Source of the DNA: an uncultured Megasphaera sp.
GTDB lineage: Bacteria; Bacillota; Negativicutes; Veillonellales; Megasphaeraceae
Assembly (NCBI GenBank): GCA_900548635.1
Contig: URLP01000005.1
Location: 1-27,590, forward strand
Length of the DNA stretch: 27,590 nt
Direction: 5' to 3'
Below are positions 1-7,027 of this stretch, one piece after another; position 1 is the first letter of the stretch; each line of letters begins with the position of its first letter. A model generated the notes under the pieces. That model did no database searches and was not told the DNA's origin. It saw only the letters and a program-made list of their open reading frames with translations. The translations under genes and the position numbers were made by a program.

Positions 1-1245
1 GCCGAGCGGGCACGGCTGCGCGTCGTCTATGCCCTGGCGGGGACGGTTTTTTTTATGCCCCTTAATTTGTTCGTCATGGAAGGCTTTTTTATCCTGGCCT
101 TGGGGCTGGCTGTTTATTACTGCAGGAAATACCCGCGGCCGCGGCTCTATAAGACGCCGCTCTCTTTGCCGGCAGCGGCCTTTGCCGCAGCGGCTTTCTT
201 TTCCCTCGTCGGTTCGCCGCATTTTCTCTTCGGCATCGGCTTTTATATCTTTACGATTCTCCAGTATACAGTCCTCTATTTCGGCATCCTCCTTTTCGTG
301 CGTCATTCCTGGGAACGGCGCGTCCTTTTTTCGGCGCTCCTTTTGAGTGCCTTCATCGTCGCCCTTTACGGCCTCTACCAGTACGCCCACATGCTGACCC
401 TGCACGAAGCGGACTGGGTCGACAACTCGGCCTTCCCGCAGCTGCGGCGCCGCATGTATTCGACGCTCTACAATCCCAATCTCTTTTCGGCTTTTCTCCT
501 GGTCATGATGAGCGCTGCCGCGTCGATGATGATCTGCACGCGCCACCGCTGGCACCATCTCATGTACCTGGCCTTTTTAGCCCTCCTCATGCTCTGTCTG
601 ATCCTGACCTATTCCCGCGGTGCCTGGCTCAGCGTCTGCGCCATCGTCTTCTTTTTCGGCCTTTACTGGGATAAACGGGTCTGGCTCCTTTTCCTGGCCG
701 GGCCCCTGGTGATGACCTTCTATCACGGCGGTGTTGCGCACCGGCTCCTTTCCATTTTCAGCCACAGCGGCGCCGATACGTCGGTCTCCATGCGCATGGA
801 TATGTGGGAAGCGGCGGTCGCCATGTTCCTCGACCATCCGCTTTTCGGCATCGGCTGGGGCGCCTTCAAGCACGTCTATCCTGTCTACAACGAACTCATC
901 CAGGAAGCAGGTATCGTCATCTTCCACGCCCACAATATGTACCTCAATGTACTCGCCGAAACGGGCGTAACGGGCTTTTTCTTCGGTGTCTGGTTTTTCT
1001 TCGGCAATGCCTGCTATGCTATCCGCTACCTGCGCCGCCACGAGCAGCATACCTTCGACCATTCCCTGGCCATGACCATGGCTGCCTCCGTCCTTTCCCT
1101 GGCGATCAGCGGCGTCAGCGACTACGATTTATTTAGTACCCAGATTTCACTTACTTTTTGGCTTATGAGTGCCCTTTTTGCCAATATGTATGCCGAAGAC
1201 TCTGAAAAAACAGCAAAAAATAGTTTGCGAAATAATTCACAATGA
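1..1245 (+). CDS. O-antigen ligase / polymerase family membrane protein (5' end outside window)
   Basis: Membrane glycosyl-polymer ligase or polymerase of the WaaL/Wzy/RfaL type (Wzy_C domain). The family joins or polymerises lipid-linked sugar chains at the outer face of the inner membrane. The frame is open from base 1, so the true start lies upstream; the ATG at 55 is only an internal candidate. About ten hydrophobic helices are visible. The family signatures are LTYSRGAWL in the middle, then an R..MWEAA..MFLDHPLFGIGWGAF block, then HAHNMYLNVLAETG, which carries the conserved His and Asn of the periplasmic loop. The C-terminal codons overlap a Rex-box palindrome and the -35 of the next gene. 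Ligase versus polymerase cannot be decided from sequence alone; family membership is secure. Confidence 0.85.
   Translation, partial: AERARLRVVYALAGTVFFMPLNLFVMEGFFILALGLAVYYCRKYPRPRLYKTPLSLPAAAFAAAAFFSLVGSPHFLFGIGFYIFTILQYTVLYFGILLFVRHSWERRVLFSALLLSAFIVALYGLYQYAHMLTLHEADWVDNSAFPQLRRRMYSTLYNPNLFSAFLLVMMSAAASMMICTRHRWHHLMYLAFLALLMLCLILTYSRGAWLSVCAIVFFFGLYWDKRVWLLFLAGPLVMTFYHGGVAHRLLSIFSHSGADTSVSMRMDMWEAAVAMFLDHPLFGIGWGAFKHVYPVYNELIQEAGIVIFHAHNMYLNVLAETGVTGFFFGVWFFFGNACYAIRYLRRHEQHTFDHSLAMTMAASVLSLAISGVSDYDLFSTQISLTFWLMSALFANMYAEDSEKTAKNSLRNNSQ
1225..1242. promoter_or_regulatory. Rex box 1 (operator over the -35)
   Basis: TTGCGAAATAATTCACAA matches the Firmicute Rex operator pattern TTGTGAA-N4-TTCACAA with one mismatch. 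It covers the whole -35 of the rex promoter and lies in the C-terminal coding end of the upstream gene. Binding by Rex is inferred from the match and from the neighbouring rex gene. Confidence 0.75.
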
Positions 1246-1253
1246 GATATAAT
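1225..1253 (+). promoter_or_regulatory. rex promoter (-35/-10)
   Basis: TTGCGA (1225-1230), a 17-bp spacer, then TATAAT (1248-1253). The -35 lies inside the last codons of the upstream gene. It is flanked by two Rex-box-like palindromes, consistent with autorepression of rex. Confidence 0.75.
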
Positions 1254-1257
1254 AAGT

Positions 1258-1275
1258 TTGTGACTATAATCACTA
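1258..1275. promoter_or_regulatory. Rex box 2 (operator just after the -10)
   Basis: TTGTGACTATAATCACTA has half-sites TTGTGA and TCACTA around a 6-bp centre, one base short of a full TTGTGA...TCACAA palindrome. Its centre is 33 bp from that of box 1, about three helical turns, so both lie on nearly the same DNA face around the promoter. Confidence 0.65.
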
Positions 1276-1333
1276 GATAAGATGACTTATAGCTATAGGG
1301 AATAGCTTGGGCATAGTTGGAGGGTATTCATCC

Positions 1334-1969
1334 ATGAGACAGAAAAAGGCAATATCGGATGCAGTCATCGAACGGTTGCCGCTGTACTACAGGGACTTGC
1401 TCCTATTGCAGGATGCAGGCATCGATATCATCTCATCCGAAAAGTTAGGGGAACGTTTGGGCATCACACCGGAACAGATTCGCAAGGACCTGACCTGTTT
1501 CGGTGCTTTTGGCAAGAAAGGCGTCGGTTATTACGTCAGCGAATTGTGCCAGCAGATCGTCGAAATCATCGGCCTGCAGCAGCACTGGAAAATCGGCATC
1601 GCCGGCATCGGCCATCTCGGCTGGGCATTGGCAAACTATAAGACCTTCGGCCGTTTGGGCTTCCGCACGACAGGCCTCTTCGACGTCGACCACCGCATCA
1701 TCGGTCAGAACGTCGGCGGCGTCGAAGTCACGCCGATTTCCGAAATGGGCGAAGTCATCAAGCGCGAAGGCATCCAGATCGGCATCATCACGACGCCGGC
1801 CGCCGTCGCTCAGCAGGTCGCCGACCAGATGGTCGCCGCCGGCATCCGGGGCATCCTTTCCTTTGCGCCCCTGCGCCTGACCGTACCGGACGGCATCTTC
1901 GTCTTCCGCGAAGACTTGTCCATCGGCCTGAGCCGCATTTCGTACTACCTGACAAATAAGAAAGACTGA
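1334..1969 (+). CDS. rex: Redox-sensing transcriptional repressor Rex
   Basis: Rex senses the NADH/NAD+ ratio: it binds operators when NAD+ dominates and releases when NADH is high, controlling fermentation and NADH-reoxidation genes. The 211-residue product has the usual length. It has an N-terminal winged helix (about 1-75, including ITPEQIRKDLTCFG) and a Rossmann domain with the dinucleotide-binding loop GIGHLG, followed by a C-terminal helix that swaps between subunits (LSIGLSRISYYL). I chose the ATG at 1334 because TTGGAGGG lies at 1317-1324, a normal distance upstream; an in-frame TTG at 1307 would add nine atypical residues. Two Rex-box palindromes bracket its promoter, so it probably represses itself. 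A hairpin terminator follows at 2044-2079. Confidence 0.95.
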   Translation: MRQKKAISDAVIERLPLYYRDLLLLQDAGIDIISSEKLGERLGITPEQIRKDLTCFGAFGKKGVGYYVSELCQQIVEIIGLQQHWKIGIAGIGHLGWALANYKTFGRLGFRTTGLFDVDHRIIGQNVGGVEVTPISEMGEVIKREGIQIGIITTPAAVAQQVADQMVAAGIRGILSFAPLRLTVPDGIFVFREDLSIGLSRISYYLTNKKD

Positions 1970-1973
1970 CAGA

Positions 1974-2043
1974 TCGTTTGTCGTGGGTCGTTTGCCGTGG
2001 TTCGTTGAATTTTCGGCAAACGGTACACGCCCAACGAATCACG
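1974..2043. repeat. Heptamer-repeat inverted element (copy 1)
   Basis: Five tandem 7-mers of the form TCGTTTG/TCGTGGG/TCGTTGA (1974-2008) face a complementary arm ending CCAACGAATCACGAAC. The inner stem CGTTTGCCG (1989-1997) pairs perfectly with CGGCAAACG (2014-2022). The element runs directly into the rex terminator. The same 7-bp style recurs at five other places in the window. Confidence 0.7.
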
Positions 2044-2079
2044 AACAAGGGCTTCCGCGTATGCGGCGGCCCTTGTTTT
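2044..2079 (+). terminator. Intrinsic terminator after rex
   Basis: Outer stem AACAAGGGC (2044-2052) pairs with GCCCTTGTT (2069-2077). An inner stem CCGC-GTAT-GCGG caps it, and TTTT ends it at 2079. The -10 of the next promoter follows within 5 bp. Confidence 0.8.
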
Positions 2080-2080
2080 A

Positions 2081-2089
2081 TGCTATAAT
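2081..2089 (+). promoter_or_regulatory. Extended -10 promoter of the alarmone synthetase operon
   Basis: TGCTATAAT at 2081-2089 is a consensus extended -10 (TG-n-TATAAT). No good -35 is seen, as is common for extended -10 promoters. The same nonamer occurs upstream of the DAHP synthase gene. Confidence 0.6.
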
Positions 2090-2129
2090 ATCTGTACATT
2101 TTATTTCTCAAAAACGAGGTGAATCGTAT

Positions 2130-2744
2130 ATGGATTCTATTTATGGTTCTTATCGGCCGGCGCTGCAGGTGACGCTGGAGGATATTGTCGGCCGCATCCG
2201 CGCTTACAGTGACGGCGTAAAGGCAAGGACGGGGGAAGCGGCGTATGAACATCTGCTGTACCGCATCAAGTCCGAAGACAGTATGCGCGAAAAGTGCGAC
2301 CGCAAGGGCCTGCCCCAGACGGCCTACTCAGCGCTCCACGAGATTCGCGATGCCATCGGCATCCGTATTGTCTGCTGCTTTTTAAACGATATCTACGCAG
2401 CCATCGATTTCCTCAAAGGTCTCGACGGCGTCCGCGTCGTCGAAGAAAAGGACTATATCCGCCACGTGAAGCCCAACGGCTACCGCAGCTATCACGTCAT
2501 CCTGGAACTGGAAGAACCCTACGAAGATGTGACGGGTGCCAATCCCGGCCATTTCTTTGCCGAAGTCCAGCTGCGCACGATTGCCATGGACTCCTGGGCC
2601 AGCCTGGAACATCAGATGAAATATAAGCACGATATCAAGAATCCGGAGCTCATCGTCCGCGAACTCAAGCGCTGTGCCGATGAACTGGCTTCGTGCGACG
2701 TCTCCATGCAGACCATCCGCAATTTGATCCATAATCAGGAATAA
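2130..2744 (+). CDS. relQ: Small alarmone synthetase, RelQ type ((p)ppGpp synthetase)
   Basis: Transfers pyrophosphate from ATP to GTP or GDP to make (p)ppGpp. The 204-residue protein is only the synthetase domain; the hydrolase, TGS and ACT domains of long RelA/SpoT proteins are absent. Synthetase motifs occur in order: RIKSEDSMREK (substrate-binding loop), IRDAIGIRIVC (catalytic Asp), RHVKPNGYRSYHV and EVQLRTIAMDSWASLEHQMKYK. The start at 2130 has GAGGTG at 2116-2121; an upstream in-frame start at 1983 would translate the terminator and repeat, so it is rejected. It is first in an operon with a two-component system, 12 nt ahead of the regulator. RelQ rather than RelP is the better guess from length and motif context, but the split is not certain. 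Confidence 0.9.
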   Translation: MDSIYGSYRPALQVTLEDIVGRIRAYSDGVKARTGEAAYEHLLYRIKSEDSMREKCDRKGLPQTAYSALHEIRDAIGIRIVCCFLNDIYAAIDFLKGLDGVRVVEEKDYIRHVKPNGYRSYHVILELEEPYEDVTGANPGHFFAEVQLRTIAMDSWASLEHQMKYKHDIKNPELIVRELKRCADELASCDVSMQTIRNLIHNQE

Positions 2745-2756
2745 GGGGGAACTACT

Positions 2757-3443
2757 ATGCGTCTTCTTTTAGCTGAAGATGAAAAAGAAATGTCCGCGGC
2801 CCTGACCGCGATTTTAACGCATTCCGGCTACGATGTCGATGCCGTTTATGACGGCCAGGCAGCGGTAGAAAAAGCCCTGTCCCAGTCCTATGACTGTATG
2901 ATTTTCGACATCATGATGCCTAAGAAGGACGGCGTCCAGGCCCTGAAGGAAATCCGTGAAAAAGGGAACATGGCGCCTGTCATCATGCTCACAGCCAAAG
3001 CGGAAATCGACGACCGCATTACGGGCCTCGATGCCGGTGCCGACGATTACCTGACCAAGCCCTTTGCCATGGGCGAACTCCTGGCCCGCCTGCGTTCGCT
3101 GACGCGGCGCTCGACGGCCTTTACGCCGTCGAAGCTCACCGTCGGCAATGTCGAACTCGACGTGGAAGAACAAGAGCTGGCCTGCCGCAATTCCATCCGC
3201 CTGGCCAATAAAGAAACGAAGCTCATGAAATTCTTCATGGCCAATGCCGGCAAAGCCTTGTCGACGTCCCAGATTTTCGACAACGTCTGGGGCGATGAAG
3301 ACGACGTCGATGAAGGCATCGTCTTCATTTACGTATCTTATTTGCGGGAAAAACTGGAAGCTGTCCAGGCCGACATCGAAATCGTCGGTGAAAAGGGGCA
3401 GGACTATGCCCTGACGGCCAAAGATGCCGCTGCGGAGCCCTAG
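2757..3443 (+). CDS. OmpR/PhoB-family response regulator
   Basis: DNA-binding output half of a two-component system. The 228-residue product has a receiver domain (about 1-115) with acidic pocket E7/D8, phospho-acceptor D51 in MIFDIMMP, T79 in MLTAKA and K101 in YLTKPF. A C-terminal winged-helix domain (about 128-222) contains NKETKLMKFFMAN and the recognition region FIYVSYLREKL. AAGGGGGAA precedes the ATG. It sits between the alarmone synthetase (12-nt gap) and the sensor kinase (3-nt gap), so the three are almost certainly cotranscribed. The signal and target genes cannot be told from sequence. Confidence 0.93.
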   Translation: MRLLLAEDEKEMSAALTAILTHSGYDVDAVYDGQAAVEKALSQSYDCMIFDIMMPKKDGVQALKEIREKGNMAPVIMLTAKAEIDDRITGLDAGADDYLTKPFAMGELLARLRSLTRRSTAFTPSKLTVGNVELDVEEQELACRNSIRLANKETKLMKFFMANAGKALSTSQIFDNVWGDEDDVDEGIVFIYVSYLREKLEAVQADIEIVGEKGQDYALTAKDAAAEP

Positions 3444-3446
3444 CCT

Positions 3447-4721
3447 ATGAATATCATCAAGCGCCTGCGCCGCAAATTCATCATTTTGGCCACGATTGGC
3501 GTCATCGTCGTTCTCGGCGTCGCCCTGGGCCTGATCAACACCATTGCCTATATGCGCATGCAGTCCCAGGTCATGTCCGTCCTCACTTACATCGTCCACA
3601 ATGACGGCGCCGTGCCTCAGAAAATCGGCGGCAGCGACAGCAGTTTCTTTAGCGACCCGTCGTGGACGGAAGAGACGCCGGAATTTGCCTATCAGATACG
3701 CTTCTTCAGCGTCCTCGTCGATGCCAACGGCTACGCTAAGGATATCGACATCCAGCATATTGCGTCCTTCTCGAAACAAGAAGCCATCGAATATGCCCGG
3801 ACGACTGTCGAAGAAGCGCGGGAAAACGGTACCCGGCAGGGTGTTTTCAAGAAGAACCGCGCCAGCTATGCTTATCTGATCAAGCCTAATGACGACGGCA
3901 GCTACCTCATCGCCATCCTCGACTGCACGCGCGATGTTGCCGCCGTATCGTCCTTCATGCGCTATTCCATCTGGTTCGGCCTGGCCTGCGTCGTCTTTTA
4001 CGTCCTCATCCTGGCTGCCCTCTGCAACGTCGCCATCCAGCCTTTCGTGCGCAATATGGAAAACCAGAAGCGCTTCATCACCAATGCCGGCCATGAACTG
4101 AAGACGCCGATTGCCATCATTTCGGCTAATGCCGAAGCCATTGAGATGCTCAACGGCAAGAGCCAGTGGACGGACAGCATCTTGAAGCAGGTCCGCCGCC
4201 TGACGAACCTTATCCAGGATTTGATCATGCTCTCCAAGATGGGCGAACGCTCTCAGGTCGATTTAGTCATTACGGACGTCGATTTCTCGGCCACCGTCCA
4301 TTCCGTCGTCGATTCCTTCCGGCAGCTCGCCGCCGATGGCGAAAAGAAGCTGACCGCAGAGATTGCCGACGGCATCAAAGTCAAAGGCGACAGCAAGTGC
4401 CTCTACGAGCTGGTCAATATCCTCGTCGACAACGCCGTCAAATACTGTGACGACAAGGGCACGATTGCCGTCGCTCTGCGCAAGCCCCGCCTCGGCAAAG
4501 GAGCCGTCGTCACCGTCACCAATGACTACGCCGACGGCACGAACGTCGACTACTCCCGCTTCTTCGAGCGCTTCTACCGCGGCGACACGTCCCACAACAG
4601 CCAGAAAGCCGGCTACGGTATCGGCCTTTCCATGGCAGAAGAACTGACGAAACTGATGAAAGGGAAAATCAACGTCTCCTACAAAGAAGGACGTATAACG
4701 TTTACTGTTCGTTTAAACTAA
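3447..4721 (+). CDS. Two-component sensor histidine kinase
   Basis: Membrane sensor partner of the regulator that ends 3 nt upstream. The 424-residue protein has TM1 at about 11-33, an extracytoplasmic sensor region of about 135 residues, and TM2 at about 173-196. No obvious HAMP linker follows. The HisKA H-box is GHELKTPIAII (phospho-acceptor H216). The ATPase domain has an N-box NILVDNAVKYC (N329) and a G2-type loop GYGIGLSMAEEL (G391). The usual DxGxG G1 loop is degenerate, reading VTNDYADGTN; this is seen in some Firmicute kinases. The sensor domain is unrecognised, so the stimulus is unknown. Confidence 0.92.
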   Translation: MNIIKRLRRKFIILATIGVIVVLGVALGLINTIAYMRMQSQVMSVLTYIVHNDGAVPQKIGGSDSSFFSDPSWTEETPEFAYQIRFFSVLVDANGYAKDIDIQHIASFSKQEAIEYARTTVEEARENGTRQGVFKKNRASYAYLIKPNDDGSYLIAILDCTRDVAAVSSFMRYSIWFGLACVVFYVLILAALCNVAIQPFVRNMENQKRFITNAGHELKTPIAIISANAEAIEMLNGKSQWTDSILKQVRRLTNLIQDLIMLSKMGERSQVDLVITDVDFSATVHSVVDSFRQLAADGEKKLTAEIADGIKVKGDSKCLYELVNILVDNAVKYCDDKGTIAVALRKPRLGKGAVVTVTNDYADGTNVDYSRFFERFYRGDTSHNSQKAGYGIGLSMAEELTKLMKGKINVSYKEGRITFTVRLN

Positions 4722-4733
4722 ATGATAGCTTAA

Positions 4734-4816
4734 AGTTTGTGGTTTGTAGTTTAAAGTGGCAGTTTAAATTAATAAATTTAGTACTAAAAACTATAAACTA
4801 AAAACTACAAACTATG
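4734..4816. repeat. Heptamer-repeat inverted element (copy 2, AT-rich)
   Basis: The left arm has 7-mers AGTTTGT, GGTTTGT, AGTTTAA (4734-4754). The right arm has five tandem 7-mers of form AACTAHA (4782-4816: TACTAAA, AACTATA, AACTAAA, AACTACA, AACTATG), roughly complementary to the left. The last repeat runs into the extended -10 of the DAHP synthase promoter. No U-tract is present, so it is not a normal terminator. Confidence 0.7.
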
Positions 4817-4823
4817 CTATAAT
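4815..4823 (+). promoter_or_regulatory. Extended -10 promoter of DAHP synthase
   Basis: TGCTATAAT at 4815-4823. The TG comes from the final 7-mer of the upstream repeat, so the repeat supplies part of the promoter. The -35 region is filled by the AACTAHA repeats and has no consensus match. Confidence 0.6.
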
Positions 4824-4859
4824 AAGGGCAACATCACTTTTATTCAGGGGGAAGATACC

Positions 4860-5894
4860 ATGGAAATGCAAATGGAATATATCCGTAAATTACCGGAACC
4901 GCAGGAATTGATGGAACAATTTCCCATCGACGACCATGTCAAAGCCATCAAGGCAAAGCGGGACGAAGAAATCAAGGACATCCTTACGGGCAAAGACGAC
5001 CGCTTCCTGTTGATCATCGGTCCCTGCTCGGCTGATAATGAACCAGCCGTCCTCGACTATATCCACCGCCTGGTCAAAGTCCAGGAACAGGTCAAGGATA
5101 AGATTTTCATCATTCCGCGCGTCTATACGAGCAAACCGCGTACTATCGGCGTCGGCTATAAAGGCATGCTCCACCAGCCCGATCCGGAAGGGAAGGAAGA
5201 CATGCTGGGCGGCATCATCGCCATCCGTGAAATGAATGCCCGCGTCGTCCGCGAAACGGGCTTTACCTGTGCCGAAGAAGTCCTCTATCCGGAAATCTTC
5301 CGCTACCTGTCGGACCTCTTGTCCTATGCTGCCGTCGGTGCCCGCTCCGTCGAAGACCAGTTCCATCGCATGATTGCCAGTGGGGTCGGTATCCCTGTAG
5401 GCATGAAGAACCCGACATCTGGTGACATTTCGGTCATGCTCAACTCCATCGAAGCGGCTCAGCATACACAGGACTTCCTCTTCCGCGGCTGGGAAGTCCG
5501 CACAAAGGGGAACCCGCTGGCTCATGCCATCCTGCGCGGTTACGTCGATAGTTTCGGCAACAGTATGCCCAACTATCATTATGAAAACCTCCAGCGCCTG
5601 TACGAAGCCTATGGTAAGCGTGACCTGGCCTATCCGGCCGTCATCGTCGACGCCAACCACGCCAACTCAGGCAAGAAATATTTGGAACAGATACGCATTG
5701 CCAAAGACGTCATCCATAGCCGCAAGCACTCGGCTGACATTAAACAACTGGTCAAGGGTTTGATGATTGAAAGCTACATCGAAGATGGCAATCAGAAAAT
5801 CAGCGAAGGCACGTACGGTAAATCTATTACCGACCCCTGCTTAGGCTGGGAAAAATCCGAACGCCTCATCTACGACATGGCGGAACTGCTGTAA
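4860..5894 (+). CDS. aroF: 3-deoxy-7-phosphoheptulonate (DAHP) synthase, type I-alpha
   Basis: Condenses phosphoenolpyruvate with erythrose-4-phosphate, the first step of the shikimate pathway. The 344 residues match the AroF/AroG/AroH length. Signatures include IIGPCSAD, KPRTIGVGYKG, VGARSVEDQFHRMIASG, GMKNPTSGD, TKGNPLAHAILRG and VDANHANSGKK (metal and PEP ligands). There is no fused chorismate mutase or ACT domain; any feedback site would be the family's own N-terminal region. GGGGGAA (about 4847-4853) precedes the ATG. It is monocistronic, with its own extended -10 promoter and a strong terminator. The isozyme letter (F, G or H) cannot be assigned. Confidence 0.93.
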   Translation: MEMQMEYIRKLPEPQELMEQFPIDDHVKAIKAKRDEEIKDILTGKDDRFLLIIGPCSADNEPAVLDYIHRLVKVQEQVKDKIFIIPRVYTSKPRTIGVGYKGMLHQPDPEGKEDMLGGIIAIREMNARVVRETGFTCAEEVLYPEIFRYLSDLLSYAAVGARSVEDQFHRMIASGVGIPVGMKNPTSGDISVMLNSIEAAQHTQDFLFRGWEVRTKGNPLAHAILRGYVDSFGNSMPNYHYENLQRLYEAYGKRDLAYPAVIVDANHANSGKKYLEQIRIAKDVIHSRKHSADIKQLVKGLMIESYIEDGNQKISEGTYGKSITDPCLGWEKSERLIYDMAELL

Positions 5895-5911
5895 AATCGT
5901 TCATCATAAAC

Positions 5912-5964
5912 AAAAAAGGGATTGTCGCACGAAGGCTTCTGCTATCGTGCACAATCCCTTTTTT
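5912..5964. terminator. Bidirectional terminator between DAHP synthase and ACT-domain gene
   Basis: A stem of about 20 bp: AAAAAAGGGATTGT and GCACGA (one bulged C between them) pair with TCGTGC and ACAATCCCTTTTTT around a 12-nt loop. The A-run and T-run let it serve both convergent genes. Confidence 0.9.
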
Positions 5965-5979
5965 CACGTCGTTGACCCC

Positions 5980-6390
5980 TTAAAAACTGTCCAGCAGCGT
6001 GTATCCTTTGCCGCGCAGGAAGGTTTCCGTTTCCATTTCGCGAGTCTTGAAGACGGCGACCGGCGTGCCGGCTTGGCGGTTATAGGAAATATACAAGTAG
6101 TCAATAGAAATATTGGCTTGGCGGAGATTGTCGAGAATTTTGTCCAGGCAGCCCGGCGTATCGCCCATTTCCACGGCGACGACTTTATCTGTATGGCACT
6201 GGTAGCCGGCTTTCTGCAGCTGTTCTACCGCCAGTTCCGGATCCGTGACGATGAGGCGGATAATGCCGAATTCAGCGCTGTCGTTAGCCAGCATGGTGTA
6301 AATATTGATATTGGCATCGGCCAGGACCGACGTCATCTTGCGCAGGGCGCCTTTCGTATTTTCAGCAAACACAGAAACTTGATTGAGCAT
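5980..6390 (-). CDS. Double ACT-domain protein (amino-acid sensor, partner unknown)
   Basis: A 136-residue protein made of two ACT modules (about 3-68 and 69-133) with no catalytic domain. The first begins MLNQVSVFAENTKGALRKM, the second follows VVAVEMGDTPGCLDKILDNL; both show the beta-alpha-beta pattern and the Gly/Pro turn where ACT domains bind amino acids. Stand-alone proteins of this type are usually small-molecule sensors or regulatory subunits. AAGGGGGA precedes the start. It faces the DAHP synthase gene across a shared terminator, so a link to aromatic amino-acid metabolism is tempting but is only inferred from position. Confidence 0.85.
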   Translation of the reverse strand: MLNQVSVFAENTKGALRKMTSVLADANINIYTMLANDSAEFGIIRLIVTDPELAVEQLQKAGYQCHTDKVVAVEMGDTPGCLDKILDNLRQANISIDYLYISYNRQAGTPVAVFKTREMETETFLRGKGYTLLDSF

Positions 6391-6435
6391 AGAGCGGAAT
6401 CCCCCTTGATGATAAAATATTGTGACGTTGTTCCC

Positions 6436-6463
6436 ATTTTACCATAAAAAGACAGGCTTGTAA
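6436..6463 (-). promoter_or_regulatory. Promoter of the ACT-domain gene
   Basis: On the minus strand: TTACAA (6463-6458), a 16-bp spacer ending in TGG, then TAAAAT (6441-6436). The TG-n extension strengthens the call. Confidence 0.6.
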
Positions 6464-6504
6464 GGGGAGCAGAATCTGTTAAACGTTTCAGAATAATCGA
6501 GCCG

Positions 6505-6513
6505 TGATATAAT
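6505..6513 (+). promoter_or_regulatory. Extended -10 promoter of the small membrane protein gene
   Basis: TGATATAAT at 6505-6513, about 45 bp before the start codon. No clear -35. Confidence 0.55.
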
Positions 6514-6557
6514 AAAAATATAGGAACTATGTTTTTTTATGATACGAGGTGAGCGCT

Positions 6558-6962
6558 ATGCCAGCTTGGTTCATCATCTTCTTATTTTTACTGATTACAG
6601 GGATTGCTAAACTCTATATGTGGCTCGGCGTCACGGAACCTTTGAAAGCCATCGTTGCAGCGACCTTGACGACTTTCGTCATCGTCTGCGGCCTACGGCG
6701 AAGCGGCCAGAAACAGGCCGAACAAAAAGAAAGAGAAAAGGCAGCAGTCCTTGAAAAAGAAAACATCCAGCCAGCCTCAGAAGATACCCAGCGCAACCAT
6801 CGACTCGACGCTGACGATGCCGCCTTTCTGTCTGCCGTAGGAACCGGACTGATTTTGCATGAAATCCACGAACGGAACAAAGAACAAGAACGGGCCGAAC
6901 GCGACTACGACGGCAACTGGGATAACCCCGATGACGATAGCCAGTACGACGACTGGGAGTAA
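6558..6962 (+). CDS. Hypothetical two-helix membrane protein with charged tail
   Basis: Not recognised. The 134-residue product has two hydrophobic helices (about 3-21 and 28-47; the first is PAWFIIFLFLLITGIAKLYMW), then a Lys/Glu-rich stretch likely to be helical (about 50-70), a Leu/Ile-rich patch (LSAVGTGLILHEIHE), and a very acidic Asp/Tyr/Trp-rich end. The start at 6558 is chosen because GAGGTG (6546-6551) lies just upstream; a GTG at 6549 would fall inside that ribosome-binding site. Base composition is native. The gene stands alone, divergent from the ACT-domain gene. No function is proposed. Confidence 0.75.
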   Translation: MPAWFIIFLFLLITGIAKLYMWLGVTEPLKAIVAATLTTFVIVCGLRRSGQKQAEQKEREKAAVLEKENIQPASEDTQRNHRLDADDAAFLSAVGTGLILHEIHERNKEQERAERDYDGNWDNPDDDSQYDDWE

Positions 6963-7027
6963 TGGAAATTTCGCAGACCGCCGCGGTCCTGGGGACAGCA
7001 AAAAATACACGGTCAGCGGCCCTGTGC

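Noticed and set aside
5897..5975. Single TCGTTCA (5897-5903) and TCGTTGA (5969-5975) beside the DAHP synthase terminator
   Set aside because: Isolated 7-mers in the same orientation with no tandem run or facing arm; chance or a decayed remnant.
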